A DNA stretch of 39,710 bases from Pseudomonadota bacterium (GCA_023404705.1 JAEYAU010000196.1:1-39710); one strand, 5' to 3'; counted from the first letter of the stretch, positions 16,564 to 25,819 are shown. Translations and numbers: made by a program. Notes: a model not told the origin generated them from the letters alone.

Positions 16564-17417
16564 GCGAGGTTCTGGTCCAGGACACAACGATCGCGGCGCG
16601 CGACGGCCGGGCGCTTGCCGCGACCGTGTTCGCGCCGGCGGCGGCGCCGCATGCGGCCGTGCTGATCAATTCGGCGACCGCGGTGCCGCGCAAGATCTAT
16701 CGCGGCTTCGCGACCTACCTCGCCCAGCAGGGCTTCGCCGTGCTGACCTATGATTATCGCGGCATCGGCGGCTCGCGCCCCGAAACGCTGAAAGGCTTCG
16801 ATGTGCGCATGCGCGACTGGGCTGCGCTCGATGTGACGGCCGCGGTCGATCACATGCGCAGCGTCTGGCCGAACGTGCCGCTCTCGGTGGTCGGCCATTC
16901 CTTCGGCGGACAAACCATCGGCCTGGTGCCGAACAACAGCGAAATCTCGCGCGCGCTGCTGGTCGCCGCGCAGGCCGGCTACTGGCGGCTCTTTCACTCG
17001 CCCGAGAAGTATCGGGTGTATCTTTTCATGGCGGTCTTCGGCCGCGGACTCGCAAGGATGCTCGGCTATGTCCCGGGCCGCCTCGGCCTCGGCGAGGACG
17101 TGCCGCGCGACGTGTTCCTGGAGTGGACCGACTGGGTGACGCGGCCGCGCTACTTCTTCGACGACCCGAGCCTCGAGGCGCTCGAAAACTTCCCGCGCTA
17201 TCGCGGCGCACTGCGTGCCATGTGCATGACGGACGATCCATGGGCGACGGCGCCGGCGGTCGACCTGCTCTGCGCGGGTTTCACGGGAACAAAGGCCGAG
17301 CGCGTCAATATCGATCCGCGCGCGGTCGGCGCGAAGAGGATCGGCCATTTCGGCTTCTTCCGCCCCGAGCATCGCGCCAGCTTGTGGCGCGATGCTGCGG
17401 AGTGGCTCCGCGGATAG
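16560..17417 (+). CDS. alpha/beta hydrolase, serine type
   Basis: A 285-residue cytoplasmic hydrolase starting at GTG 16560, inside the stop of the MFS gene. The nucleophile elbow is GHSFGG (112-117, Ser114), the oxyanion region follows DYRGIGGS (65-72), and the likely catalytic His is His263 in IGHFGFF. The acid residue is probably one of the Asp residues near 225-226 (MTDDPW), but this is a guess. The overall layout fits the YdeN/COG4757-like hydrolases of unknown substrate. Coupling to the transporter suggests they act on the same compound, which cannot be named. Its stop is only two bases from the stop of the convergent gene. Confidence 0.88.
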   Translation: MSEVLVQDTTIAARDGRALAATVFAPAAAPHAAVLINSATAVPRKIYRGFATYLAQQGFAVLTYDYRGIGGSRPETLKGFDVRMRDWAALDVTAAVDHMRSVWPNVPLSVVGHSFGGQTIGLVPNNSEISRALLVAAQAGYWRLFHSPEKYRVYLFMAVFGRGLARMLGYVPGRLGLGEDVPRDVFLEWTDWVTRPRYFFDDPSLEALENFPRYRGALRAMCMTDDPWATAPAVDLLCAGFTGTKAERVNIDPRAVGAKRIGHFGFFRPEHRASLWRDAAEWLRG

Positions 17418-17419
17418 TG

Positions 17420-18424
17420 CTACAGCGCCATCTGCATGGGTGCCGGATAGAAGCGGAAGCCCTCGCCCGCCTTGGCGACATTGCCGATGCCGGGCCATGG
17501 GAAGTGATAGGCGATCAACGGAATGCGCTGCGCGGCCAGCATGTCGAGAATCTTGACGCGCGAGCCCGCGGACTGCTTCGGGTCGGTGTCGTAGGCGAAC
17601 TCCATGCGCGGCTTCTCGAGCAGCAGCACGTGGTGATGCGTGAGGTCGCCGATCGCACCGAGCGTCTTGCCTTCCGAGGTGATCATGTAGACGGTGTGAC
17701 CGATGGTGTGGCCGGGCGCCGATATGGCCTGAACGCCCGGCAGGAATTCCTGACCGTCCTTGATGAACTGGATGCGGTCGCGCACGGGCAGCAGATTCTT
17801 GCGCGCGCCTTCGACGAACGGCTTCATATAGGCTGGATCCGTCATGCTCAGCTTCTTCTCGTCGGTCCAGAAGTCGAAGTCCGCCTGGCTCATATAAAGC
17901 TGGGCGTTCGGGAAATTCGGCTTGCCGTCGTCGCCCACGGTGCCCCAGCAGTGATCGCAATGAGCGTGCGTGAAGACCAGCGCATCGACGTCCTTGGGAT
18001 CGATGCCGGCGGCCTTCAGGTTGGCGAGTAATTTGCCGGTGGTGGGGCCGAACATGGTCGAGCTGCCCATGCCGTTGTCGAACACGACGACGCGATCGCC
18101 GGTGTTCAGCACCAGCACGTTCTGCTCGAGGATGACGTTCTTCGGATCGAGGAAGTGGTCGGTGAGCATCTTGCCGACTTCTTCCTTCGAAGTGCCGAGG
18201 AACGAGCCGGCCGGATCGCCGAGCGGCAGGATGCCGTCGGAGACGACGGTCGCTTCGATCCCGCCGACCTTGAAGCGATAGAAGTATGGCGCCTGCGCGT
18301 TGGTCTTCGGAGCCTTGGCGAAGGCCGGGGCCGCGTCGAGCGTGGCAAGCGCGGGCGCTCCGGCGAGCGCCGCAGCGCTGCCCAGGAAGAGACGCCGGCT
18401 CAGCCCGTTCTGTTCTGATTGCAT
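17420..18424 (-). CDS. Tat-exported metallo-beta-lactamase-fold hydrolase
   Basis: A 334-residue periplasmic enzyme. A twin-arginine signal (Ser9-Arg10-Arg11-Leu-Phe-Leu-Gly) and an Ala-rich segment up to about residue 36 direct export of the folded, metal-loaded protein. The zinc motif is HAHCDH (153-158), with further ligands likely at His239 (PGHTIGH) and Asp260 (GDLTHHH). This is the general MBL pattern of lactonases and related hydrolases; the substrate is unknown and a role in antibiotic breakdown is not implied. The first ATG (18427) is only two bases from the AGGAGG site at 18430-18435, so the second ATG (18424, five bases) is taken as the start. The next 281 bases to 18705 hold no recognisable gene. 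Confidence 0.9.
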   Translation of the reverse strand: MQSEQNGLSRRLFLGSAAALAGAPALATLDAAPAFAKAPKTNAQAPYFYRFKVGGIEATVVSDGILPLGDPAGSFLGTSKEEVGKMLTDHFLDPKNVILEQNVLVLNTGDRVVVFDNGMGSSTMFGPTTGKLLANLKAAGIDPKDVDALVFTHAHCDHCWGTVGDDGKPNFPNAQLYMSQADFDFWTDEKKLSMTDPAYMKPFVEGARKNLLPVRDRIQFIKDGQEFLPGVQAISAPGHTIGHTVYMITSEGKTLGAIGDLTHHHVLLLEKPRMEFAYDTDPKQSAGSRVKILDMLAAQRIPLIAYHFPWPGIGNVAKAGEGFRFYPAPMQMAL

Positions 18425-18705
18425 CATTTCCTCCTCAGGTTATGCGGCCTTGCGGCCGCGGCGATTGTTGGCGCGAAAGACCTGCAAACGGCATCCCGGG
18501 CGGAATGCCGTACAGCGACGCGAGCGCATTCGGTCCGCAGGCCGCTCGAAAACAATCGTCAGGTATCAGGGGCGGCCGGTCGGCCGCAGAAGGGAGCTGG
18601 GGGCCAGCGCTCACGCCTGCAAAGTGGACACCCGACCTGAGCGGCTGTCAAAGCACTCGACGGTAGGTCATGGCAGGCATTCGAAAGTGCGTGGCATAAT
18701 GGATG

Positions 18706-19644
18706 TCAGGCGGGCTTGCTGCGCGCGCGCTCGAAGATGCGAATGGCGGTGATCACGCCGGCGATCAACAACACCGACCCGATCAGCTCGGGCCAGGTCG
18801 GCGCGCGGCCCTCCCAGGCGAGACCATAGAGAACGCCGAACACGGTCTCGGAGACGATCAGCTGGGCGGCGAGCGAGACCGGCAGACGGCGGCTGGCGAT
18901 GGCCCAGAGCCAAGTGGCGATCAGCGAGGCGCCGATGCCGGTCGCGAGACCCCAGCCGAGCAGACGCCCGGTCGCAGCCGTGTCCGCGAGCGCCGCCGGC
19001 ACGCCCGACCAGCCGAGCATCAGGGCGAACGGGATGATCGGCAGCAGCGAGACGAAGGCGCCAAGACCAGTGAGCGCGGCCCAATCGGCACCGCTCACCT
19101 TCGGCCGTGCGGCCAAGGCGGCAGCGTTGCGCAGGCCGTAGATGGTCCATAGCACCAGGCCGAGCACCGCGAGCGCGACGCCGAGCGCGAGCGCGGCGCG
19201 GCCGCCGCCGTCGGAGGCGCGCACGAACGCAGCGCCATTGATGACCGCGAGGCCGATGGCGACCATGGCGAGCGGCAGAGCGAGGCGCCGCAGCAGCGGA
19301 TTTCCCTGCGCGTGACCGGTCAGCGCGAGCACCACCGGCAAGGCACCGATGATCAACACCACCAACGGCGCGCCGGCGAGCGGCACCGCCATGGCGGCGG
19401 CCGCGTAGTAGCCCGAGTAGCCCGTGAACCCGAGGACCGCGATCTCGATCAGCGTGCGGCGGTCGAGGGTGCGCAGCGCGCGAAAGCCGCCCGGCGCGAG
19501 CACCGCGAGCGAGGCGAGCGCATAGACCGCGAAGCGCACGACCGTGAGATCGAACCCCGTGAACGGCGCGACCGCGAGCGGGCCGATGAAGCTCAGGCCC
19601 CACAACGCACCAGCGAGCAGGCCTGCAGCGACTCCCCAAGGCAT
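18706..19644 (-). CDS. EamA/DMT-family inner-membrane transporter
   Basis: A 312-residue protein with ten hydrophobic segments in two EamA repeats, starting MPWGVAAGLLAGALWGLSFIGP and ending after LIGSVLLIAGVITAIRIFE. The substrate is unknown. ATG 19644 lies five bases after the gor stop on the same strand, with only a poor ribosome site, so translation probably depends on ribosomes finishing gor. It is thus the last gene of the rpiA-DUF2059-gor run. The frame is open far upstream across gor; that part is a shadow of gor. Confidence 0.88.
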   Translation of the reverse strand: MPWGVAAGLLAGALWGLSFIGPLAVAPFTGFDLTVVRFAVYALASLAVLAPGGFRALRTLDRRTLIEIAVLGFTGYSGYYAAAAMAVPLAGAPLVVLIIGALPVVLALTGHAQGNPLLRRLALPLAMVAIGLAVINGAAFVRASDGGGRAALALGVALAVLGLVLWTIYGLRNAAALAARPKVSGADWAALTGLGAFVSLLPIIPFALMLGWSGVPAALADTAATGRLLGWGLATGIGASLIATWLWAIASRRLPVSLAAQLIVSETVFGVLYGLAWEGRAPTWPELIGSVLLIAGVITAIRIFERARSKPA

Positions 19645-19649
19645 AGGAC

Positions 19650-21035
19650 TTATTCGGCGGCCTGCCGGCGATAGCGCGCGGTGGGCGTGCGCATGGTGAC
19701 GAGCTCTTCGGCGGCGGTCGGATGCACCGCCATGGTGGCGTCGAAGTCGGCCTTGGTGGCCTTCATCTTCACGGCGATGCCGATGAGCTGGATCATCTCG
19801 CCGGCGTCGTGGCCGACAATGTGGCAACCGACCACGCGGCCGGTGCTGCCGTCGACCACGAGCTTCATCAGCATGCGTGTGCTGCGGCCCGAGAGCGTGA
19901 CGCGCATGGGCCGGAAGCTGGTCATGTAGATGTCGACCTCCGACAGCTTCGCGCGCGCCGCCGCCTCGGTGAGGCCGATGGTGCCGATTTCCGGCTCGGA
20001 GAAGACGGCTGTCGGGATGTCGGTGTGATCGACCGGCGTCGGCCGGTTGCCGAACACAGTGTCCGCGAAGGCATGGCCCTCGCGGATCGCAACGGGTGTC
20101 AGGTTCACGCGGTTGGTGACGTCGCCGACCGCGTAGATGTGCGGAATGGACGTGCGCGAGAACTCGTCGACCGCGACAGCGCCGCTCGCCGTGAGGCCGA
20201 CGCCGTGCGCCTCGAGGCCGAGGCCGGCGGTGTTCGGCACACGGCCGGTCGCGAACATCACGCGATCGACCTCGCAAGTCTCCCCGCCCGAGAGCTGCAC
20301 CCGATAGCCCTCTCCTTTCGGCTCGATCGCCGTGACGGTGCGCTCGCAGATCACCTTGATGCCGCGGTGCTCCATCTCGCCGCGCAGATGCGTGCGCACG
20401 TCGTCGTCGAAGCCGCGCAGGATGTTGTGGCCGCGATAGACCAGCGTCACGTCCGATCCGAGCCCCGCGAAAATGCAGGCAAACTCGACCGCGATATAGC
20501 CGCCGCCCTGGATCACGATGTGGCGCGGCAGGGTCGCGAGATTGAAGGCCTCGTTGGACGAGATCGCGTGCTCGATGCCCGGGATGTTGGCGCCGCTGCT
20601 CGGATGGGCGCCGGTCGCGACCAGAATGTTCGCGGCGCGCACGCGGGTGCCGTCGGCGACGAGCCGCACCGTGTGCGCATCCTCGAGCACGGCGCGGCTG
20701 CGCACGATCTCGACACCGGCCTTCTCGAGATTGCCCGCATAGGCGGCCTCGAGACGCGCAATCTCCTTGTCCTTGTTGGCGACCAGCGTCGGCCAGTCGA
20801 AACTCGGCTCCGGCACGGTCCAGCCGTAGCCGGCCGCGTCCTCGAAATCGTGCTGGAAACGCGAGGCGTAGACGTAGAGCTTCTTCGGCACGCAGCCGCG
20901 GATCACGCAGGTGCCGCCGACGCGAAACTCCTCGGCGATCATCACGCGCGCGCCGTAGCCGGCCGCGATGCGCGCGGCGCGCACACCGCCCGAGCCGGCT
21001 CCGATCACAAAGAGATCGACGTCACGCTCCGCCAT
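19650..21035 (-). CDS. gor: glutathione-disulfide reductase
   Basis: Reduces oxidised glutathione with NADPH, keeping the cytoplasm reduced. The 461-residue flavoprotein has the FAD motif GAGSGG (12-17) and the redox disulphide in GGTCVIRGCVPKKL (Cys43, Cys48). An NADPH-binding fold follows, GGGYIAVEFA followed by YRGHNILRGFD, whose Arg residues favour NADPH over NADH. The C-terminal active-site pair is His438 and Glu443 in HPTAAEE. The start ATG 21035 has a strong GAGGAGAGAGG site. It is downstream of rpiA and the DUF2059 gene by 27 bases, so probably co-transcribed; rpiA belongs to the pentose pathway that supplies NADPH, which fits. Confidence 0.95.
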   Translation of the reverse strand: MAERDVDLFVIGAGSGGVRAARIAAGYGARVMIAEEFRVGGTCVIRGCVPKKLYVYASRFQHDFEDAAGYGWTVPEPSFDWPTLVANKDKEIARLEAAYAGNLEKAGVEIVRSRAVLEDAHTVRLVADGTRVRAANILVATGAHPSSGANIPGIEHAISSNEAFNLATLPRHIVIQGGGYIAVEFACIFAGLGSDVTLVYRGHNILRGFDDDVRTHLRGEMEHRGIKVICERTVTAIEPKGEGYRVQLSGGETCEVDRVMFATGRVPNTAGLGLEAHGVGLTASGAVAVDEFSRTSIPHIYAVGDVTNRVNLTPVAIREGHAFADTVFGNRPTPVDHTDIPTAVFSEPEIGTIGLTEAAARAKLSEVDIYMTSFRPMRVTLSGRSTRMLMKLVVDGSTGRVVGCHIVGHDAGEMIQLIGIAVKMKATKADFDATMAVHPTAAEELVTMRTPTARYRRQAAE

Positions 21036-21062
21036 GCCTCTCTCCTCACGCGACGCCGCGGA

Positions 21063-21596
21063 TCAGAGATTGTGACCCTTCTTCTTCATCTCGGCGCGGA
21101 ACTTGCCCATCACCTCCTCGGAGAGCGTGTTCGCCCATTGCTGCATGAAGGCGAAGCTCTGGTCGAGGATCACGGGCTCCTGCGCGGTGATCTTGCGGCC
21201 AAGCGGCGTCTTGAAGAAGGTCACGGCCTCCTTCAGCTCGTCCTCGGTGAACTGCTGCGCATAGAGCGTCGCGACGCGCGTGGTGAGTTCGTTGCGGCGC
21301 GGCGCGAGCTCGTTGCGCAGCTTGCCCGCGACCTCGTCGAGATCCTTGGCGAGCTGCGGATTGGTCTGCAGCAGCATGCCCTTGGTCTGCTCGATCACGC
21401 CGACGATCAGCGGATCGAACATGGACTGCGCGCCCTTGAGCTCGATCAGCTCACGGGCCAGCGAGATCGAGGCCATCGACGGCGGCGGAAGCTGCTGCTG
21501 CGGCTGCTGCTGCGCCGCTGCGGGAAGCGCGAGCGTCGCACAGGCGAGCGCCAGCGCGGCAATGCGCAAGGGACGGGAAAAATGAATCGCGAACAT
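21063..21596 (-). CDS. secreted DUF2059-family protein
   Basis: A 177-residue protein with an N-terminal signal peptide ending in an Ala-rich AAA before a Gln-rich stretch (QQQPQQQ). The rest is helical, with the DUF2059 pattern ARELIELKGAQSMFDPL early on and LYAQQFTEDELKEAVTFFKTPLGRK, typical of this family. The function is unknown; it is periplasmic by inference. The start ATG 21596 is preceded by AAGGAG; the frame is open ten codons upstream. It lies between rpiA (26 bases) and gor (27 bases) on one strand, an order recalled as conserved in Rhizobiales. Confidence 0.87.
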   Translation of the reverse strand: MFAIHFSRPLRIAALALACATLALPAAAQQQPQQQLPPPSMASISLARELIELKGAQSMFDPLIVGVIEQTKGMLLQTNPQLAKDLDEVAGKLRNELAPRRNELTTRVATLYAQQFTEDELKEAVTFFKTPLGRKITAQEPVILDQSFAFMQQWANTLSEEVMGKFRAEMKKKGHNL

Positions 21597-21622
21597 GGAA
21601 GGCTCCTTTTGATTGCGTCGGG

Positions 21623-22321
21623 TCACGACGGCTCGACGATGCGTCGACCATCGGGTCCCGCGAGAACTGCGAGCTGAGCAAGGCCGATGAACAGCCCATG
21701 CTCGACGACGCCCGGAACGGTGGCGAGCAGGCCGGCGAGCGACCGCGGATCGGGGATTCGTTCGAGCGAAGCGTCGAGAATCCAGTGGCCGCCGTCCGTG
21801 ACGAAAGCGTGGCCGTCGCGGTTCCGGCGCAGCAGCGCCGGGCCCGTGCAGCCGGCCTGCGCGGCGGCCGACTCGATGGCGCGGCGCGTGGCGCCGAGCC
21901 CGAACGGAACCACCTCGATCGGCAGCGCGAAACGGCCGAGCATGCTGACGTATTTCGACTCGTCGGCGATGACGATCATCCGGCCCGAGGCCGCCGCGAC
22001 GATCTTCTCGCGCAGCAGCGCGCCGCCGCCGCCCTTGATGAGGGAGAGGTCGGGCGCGATCTCGTCGGCGCCGTCCACCGTGAGGTCGAGCTCGGGCGTC
22101 TCGTCGAGGGTCGTCAGCGGAATCCCGCAGCGCTCCGCATCGGCCTGGGTCGTCTCCGAGGTCGCGACCGCGACCACGTCCAGGCCCTGGCGCACCCGCT
22201 CGCCGAGCAGCTCGACGAAATGCCGCGCGGTCGAGCCGGTGCCGAGGCCGAGGCGCATGCCGGGCCGCACGAATTCGAGCGCGCCGGCGGCGGCTTCGCG
22301 TTTGTAGCTGTCGGGATCCAT
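21623..22321 (-). CDS. rpiA: ribose-5-phosphate isomerase A
   Basis: Interconverts ribose 5-phosphate and ribulose 5-phosphate in the pentose phosphate pathway. The protein has 232 residues from ATG 22321 (a TTG two codons upstream is also possible). Family motifs are GLGTGSTA early, VDGADE in the middle (the catalytic acidic cluster) and KGGGGALLREKI right after it, which contains the catalytic Glu and Lys. The GLGATRRAIE and TDGGHWILD segments are also typical. It is the first gene of a run with DUF2059 and gor, and is divergent from gph; the 245-base gap presumably holds both promoters, though none is clear. Confidence 0.95.
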   Translation of the reverse strand: MDPDSYKREAAAGALEFVRPGMRLGLGTGSTARHFVELLGERVRQGLDVVAVATSETTQADAERCGIPLTTLDETPELDLTVDGADEIAPDLSLIKGGGGALLREKIVAAASGRMIVIADESKYVSMLGRFALPIEVVPFGLGATRRAIESAAAQAGCTGPALLRRNRDGHAFVTDGGHWILDASLERIPDPRSLAGLLATVPGVVEHGLFIGLAQLAVLAGPDGRRIVEPS

Positions 22322-22566
22322 AGGCAATGCGGTGGGTTCCAGGATGCGGGCCTATCTAGCGTTGTTCAGGACCGCAAGATAGTCGAAAACCGCGCCCGCC
22401 GGGGGACTTGCAAGAGGTAAGCCTGCTTGCATCCCGCGCAAGTGCACGTTACAGCCCCCTGAGCCATCAGCGGTTTCCGGCGTGCCCCGCGGCCCTCCCC
22501 TCCGGGAGCGCTCCCGCGACGGGCGCGGCGGGTTTGTATTTGGCCCAACAAGGTGCGCGCCCGGCG

Positions 22567-23235
22567 ATGTCAGCCGCAACCATCGTCTTCGACCTCGACG
22601 GGACCCTGGTCGACACGGCGCCGGACCTCATCCACACGCTCAATGTCATGCTGGCGCGGCACGACGTGCCGCCGGTCGACTACGACGCGGCACGCGCGCT
22701 GATCGGCGGCGGCGTGCGGCCGCTGATCGAGCGCGCGCTGGTCGAGCGCAAGCTCTCGGCCGCCGAGATCGACGAGATCTACAAGGAATATCTCGACCAT
22801 TACTTCGCGCATATCGCGGACCGCTCGCAGGCCTATCCGGGCGTGAGCGAAGCACTCGACCTGCTCGATGATCGCGGCTTCCGCTTCGCAGTCTGCACCA
22901 ACAAGCTCGAGTGGCTGGCGGTGCGCCTGCTCGAGGCGCTCGGGCTGAAAGACCGCTTCGCCGCGATCGTCGGGCCCGACACCTTCGGCATGCGCAAGCC
23001 CGATCCCGCGATCCTGCACGGGACGCTCGCGCGTGCGGGCGGCTCCGCCGAACGCGCCGTGATGATCGGCGATTCCGGAACCGACGTCGTGACGGCGCGC
23101 GCTGCGGGCATCCCGGTCGTGCTGGTCGACTTCGGCTACACCGAGGTTCCGGTGAGCGAGCTCGGCGCCGACCGGATCATCGCTCATTTCGACGCGCTTC
23201 CGGCTGCGGTGGATGCGCTGATGCCGGCGAGTTGA
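22567..23235 (+). CDS. gph: phosphoglycolate phosphatase, HAD family
   Basis: Removes phosphate from 2-phosphoglycolate, a damage or photorespiratory by-product. The 222-residue protein has HAD motif I DLDGT (Asp9 nucleophile, Asp11), motif II CTNK near 112, motif III Lys in GMRKPDP, and motif IV GDSGTD. The cap domain between motifs I and II is of the helical (C1) type used by Gph. The frame is open 53 codons upstream, but ATG 22567 begins the standard N-terminus. It is divergent from rpiA. Other C1 HAD phosphatases with similar motifs cannot be fully excluded. Confidence 0.9.
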   Translation: MSAATIVFDLDGTLVDTAPDLIHTLNVMLARHDVPPVDYDAARALIGGGVRPLIERALVERKLSAAEIDEIYKEYLDHYFAHIADRSQAYPGVSEALDLLDDRGFRFAVCTNKLEWLAVRLLEALGLKDRFAAIVGPDTFGMRKPDPAILHGTLARAGGSAERAVMIGDSGTDVVTARAAGIPVVLVDFGYTEVPVSELGADRIIAHFDALPAAVDALMPAS

Positions 23236-23348
23236 GTCCTGCGACAAACGCACCGGCGCCCACATCCTGAAAATTAACTGCGTATTTACACTAATCACCG
23301 ATTGTTGAGGCGGAATCTCCCCCGATCTCGACTCGAGAACGCCTGGAC

Positions 23349-25118
23349 ATGCTCTCCGACGTCCTTGCCTCGTTTGCCCAGGGCCGCAAGCGCGCATCCG
23401 AAGAGCGCGTCACGGATGCGCCTCCGGTTGCGGCCGAGACCGCGCCGACCGCAGCCACCATCGACTTCAGCGGCATCCGCGAGACCGTCGATCTCCTGGA
23501 GAGCGACCTCGCGCTGATGATCCAGGATGTGCAGCGCGCCTCGGGCGCGGTGCGCACCGGCATCCGCGCCTCGACCGAGGCGCTCGACGCGATCCGCACG
23601 CGCAGCGAACAGCTCGCCACGCTCTCGCGGGGCGCGCGGCAGGACGCGACGCAGCTCGCCGCTGCGACCGAGGAGTTCTCCCAGTCCGCGACCGAGATCG
23701 GCCGCCAGGTCCGCGAGGCCGGCAGCCTCACGGACGAGGCGGGCCGCGCAGCCCAAGCCGCAGGCGCCAGCATCGACGGACTGAAGGCCTCGTCGGGCGA
23801 GATCGGCAACGTCGTCAACCTGATCTCGGCGATCGCCAAGCAGACAAATTTGCTCGCCCTCAACGCCACGATCGAAGCCGTGCGCGCGGGCGAAGCCGGC
23901 CGCGGCTTCGCCGTGGTGGCGAGCGAAGTGAAGTCGCTGTCGATCGAGACGCAGAAGGCGATCGAGGAGATCTCCAGCAAGATCGACCAACTGCAGCGCG
24001 ACGCCGCGCAGTCGATCGCGGCCGTGAACCGCATCACCTCCACGATCGAGGCGATCCGCCCGGTATTCCAGGCAGTGGCGCAAGCCGTCGACGAGCAGAC
24101 CTCCACCACCGCGGAGCTCGCGCGCAGCGCCGCGGATTCCTCGCGCTTCGTCGGCGCGGTGGCGGACAGTGCGGCCGAGATCGAGACGATCTCGAAGCAG
24201 GCGAGCGAGTCCGGCGCAGCCGTCGACCGTTCGGGCCAACAGGCGACCGACCTCGCGGCGCGGCTCAAGACGCGCTTCGTGATCTTCCTGCGGCAGAGCG
24301 AGATCGGCGATCGCCGGCGGCACGAACGCCTGCCCTGCGACATCAAGGTGGTGCTGCATGACAGCGGCCGCGACGTCGCGTGCCAGACTGCCGATCTCTC
24401 CGAAGGCGGCATGCTCCTGCGCATCGGCGAGAGCGAGAAGATCGCGGCCGGCGCCAGCATGGACGCCACGATCACGGGGATCGGCCGCGGCCGGGTGCGC
24501 GTCGTGAACCGCTCGCCGCTCGGGCTGCATGTCGAGTTCGTCGAGCTCGACGCGACCGCAAGAGCGCGGCTCGTCACCACGCTCGAGAACGTGCGCGCCG
24601 AGAACAAGGAGTTCGTCGATCGCGCCGTGGACGCGGCCGCCTCCGTATCGCGTGCCTTCGAGCAGTCCGTCACCTCGGGCCGGCTCACGCGCGACGCGCT
24701 GTTCGACAATGCCTATGTGGAAATCACGGGCACCAACCCGGTGCAGTATCGCACGCGCTTCGTCGATACCCTCGAGACGATCCTGCCGCCGATCCAGGAG
24801 CCGCTGCTCGCGGCCGACAAGCGCATGACCTTCTGCGCTGCGGTCGATCGCAATGCCTATCTGCCGGTGCACAACAAGATCTATTCGAAGCCGCAGAAAC
24901 CGGACGATGTCGCGTGGAATACCGCGAACTGCCGCAACTTGCGCATCTTCGACGACCGCGCCGGGCTCGCGGCGGCACGAAACATTCGTCCGTATCTGAT
25001 CCAAAGCTATGCGCGCGACATGGGCAACGGCGTCGTCGTGATGATGCGCGAGATCGATGCACCGATCCGGGTTTTCGGGAAGCATTGGGGTGCCTTCCGG
25101 ACGGCGTATAAGATCTGA
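23349..25118 (+). CDS. soluble methyl-accepting protein with PilZ and C-terminal sensor-like domain
   Basis: A 589-residue protein with no membrane segment. Residues about 40-305 are an MCP coiled-coil signalling domain with the hairpin tip QTNLLALNATIEAVRAGEAG (165-184) and GRGFAVVASEVKSLS. A PilZ domain follows (about 318-405), with the c-di-GMP motif Arg323-xxx-Arg327 and Asp349-x-Ser351-xx-Gly354. The last part (about 430-589) has NAYVEITG, AVDRNAYLPVHN, RNLRIFDDRAG and RDMGNGVVVMMRE blocks, a region recalled from other soluble chemoreceptors and probably sensory. It may let the second messenger modulate chemotaxis or motility output (inference). The start ATG 23349 has a weak ribosome site. 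Neighbours gph and the lipoprotein give no hint. Confidence 0.85.
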   Translation: MLSDVLASFAQGRKRASEERVTDAPPVAAETAPTAATIDFSGIRETVDLLESDLALMIQDVQRASGAVRTGIRASTEALDAIRTRSEQLATLSRGARQDATQLAAATEEFSQSATEIGRQVREAGSLTDEAGRAAQAAGASIDGLKASSGEIGNVVNLISAIAKQTNLLALNATIEAVRAGEAGRGFAVVASEVKSLSIETQKAIEEISSKIDQLQRDAAQSIAAVNRITSTIEAIRPVFQAVAQAVDEQTSTTAELARSAADSSRFVGAVADSAAEIETISKQASESGAAVDRSGQQATDLAARLKTRFVIFLRQSEIGDRRRHERLPCDIKVVLHDSGRDVACQTADLSEGGMLLRIGESEKIAAGASMDATITGIGRGRVRVVNRSPLGLHVEFVELDATARARLVTTLENVRAENKEFVDRAVDAAASVSRAFEQSVTSGRLTRDALFDNAYVEITGTNPVQYRTRFVDTLETILPPIQEPLLAADKRMTFCAAVDRNAYLPVHNKIYSKPQKPDDVAWNTANCRNLRIFDDRAGLAAARNIRPYLIQSYARDMGNGVVVMMREIDAPIRVFGKHWGAFRTAYKI

Positions 25119-25276
25119 TCGCGCCCGATGCAGCGGCCCGCTGGCCGGAACTTGCCACCGTGTGGTCTGTTGGACCGAGGTAATAAGTGACCTCCCATTG
25201 CGCCGGCGCCCCGGCGCACGTATGGTCCCGTTTTGGGGGAACCGGCCGCTGGCCGTGGAGCGGAACGGCATTCGTC

Positions 25277-25819
25277 ATGGTCTCATTTGTTCGCGTGTGT
25301 ACGATCGTCGCCGGCGCGGCGACTCTCGCCGCTTGTGGATCCATCGGTGGGCTCGATTTCTCGTCAGGACCGTCACGCAGCGGCGTGGTGGCGGCGCTGC
25401 GGCTCGAATCCGATCCGCCGGGGGCCGAGGCCAAGACTTCGGTCGGACCGGGCTGCCGTACGCCCTGCGCCGTGAACGTGCCCGCGGACCGCGAGTTCAC
25501 GGTGAGCTTCACGCTCAACGGCTATCTGCCGGCGACCGAGTCGGTGCGGCCGGTGCTGCCCGATGATGGCCGCGTCGACATCGAGGCGCCCACGCAGCCG
25601 ACCGTCGAGCTCCAGCCGAACCCGGTATTCGCAACGCTGCAGCCCGCGCCGCCGCCTGCACGGCCGAAGGCCAAGGCCAAGCCGCGCGTGCAGGCGAAGC
25701 AGCCGCCGCGCGCTCAAGCCCAGCAATCCGCACCGGCCGCCCAGCCGGCACCAAGCACCTGGCCGGCGCCCGCGCAGTCCTCACCGGCCTGGCCCTCGCC
25801 GCAGTCGACGCCGCGCTAG
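25277..25819 (+). CDS. lipoprotein with PEGA-like domain
   Basis: A 180-residue protein starting at ATG 25277, with a lipoprotein signal whose lipobox is Leu-Ala-Ala-Cys (17-20). A PEGA-like beta domain follows (about 40-95) with LRLESDPPGAEAKTS, CRTPCAVNVP and FTVSFTLNGYLPATES; the two Cys may pair. The rest (about 105-180) is Pro/Ala/Gln/Lys-rich and likely disordered. PEGA modules are found on cell-surface proteins; the exact role is unknown. The frame is open 30 codons upstream, but the signal peptide fixes the start, although the ribosome site is weak. Confidence 0.8.
   Translation: MVSFVRVCTIVAGAATLAACGSIGGLDFSSGPSRSGVVAALRLESDPPGAEAKTSVGPGCRTPCAVNVPADREFTVSFTLNGYLPATESVRPVLPDDGRVDIEAPTQPTVELQPNPVFATLQPAPPPARPKAKAKPRVQAKQPPRAQAQQSAPAAQPAPSTWPAPAQSSPAWPSPQSTPR

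Noticed and set aside
17420..18424. Antibiotic-resistance beta-lactamase
   Set aside because: The HxHxDH motif is shared by many hydrolases; the layout fits a general MBL-fold hydrolase and nothing points to beta-lactam binding.
19722..21677. Plus-strand open frame of 651 codons opposite gor and the DUF2059 gene
   Set aside because: A shadow of gor; no domain recognised and no ribosome site.
23295..25271. Minus-strand open frame of 658 codons opposite the MCP-PilZ gene
   Set aside because: The plus-strand protein has three recognisable domains; the antisense peptide has none.
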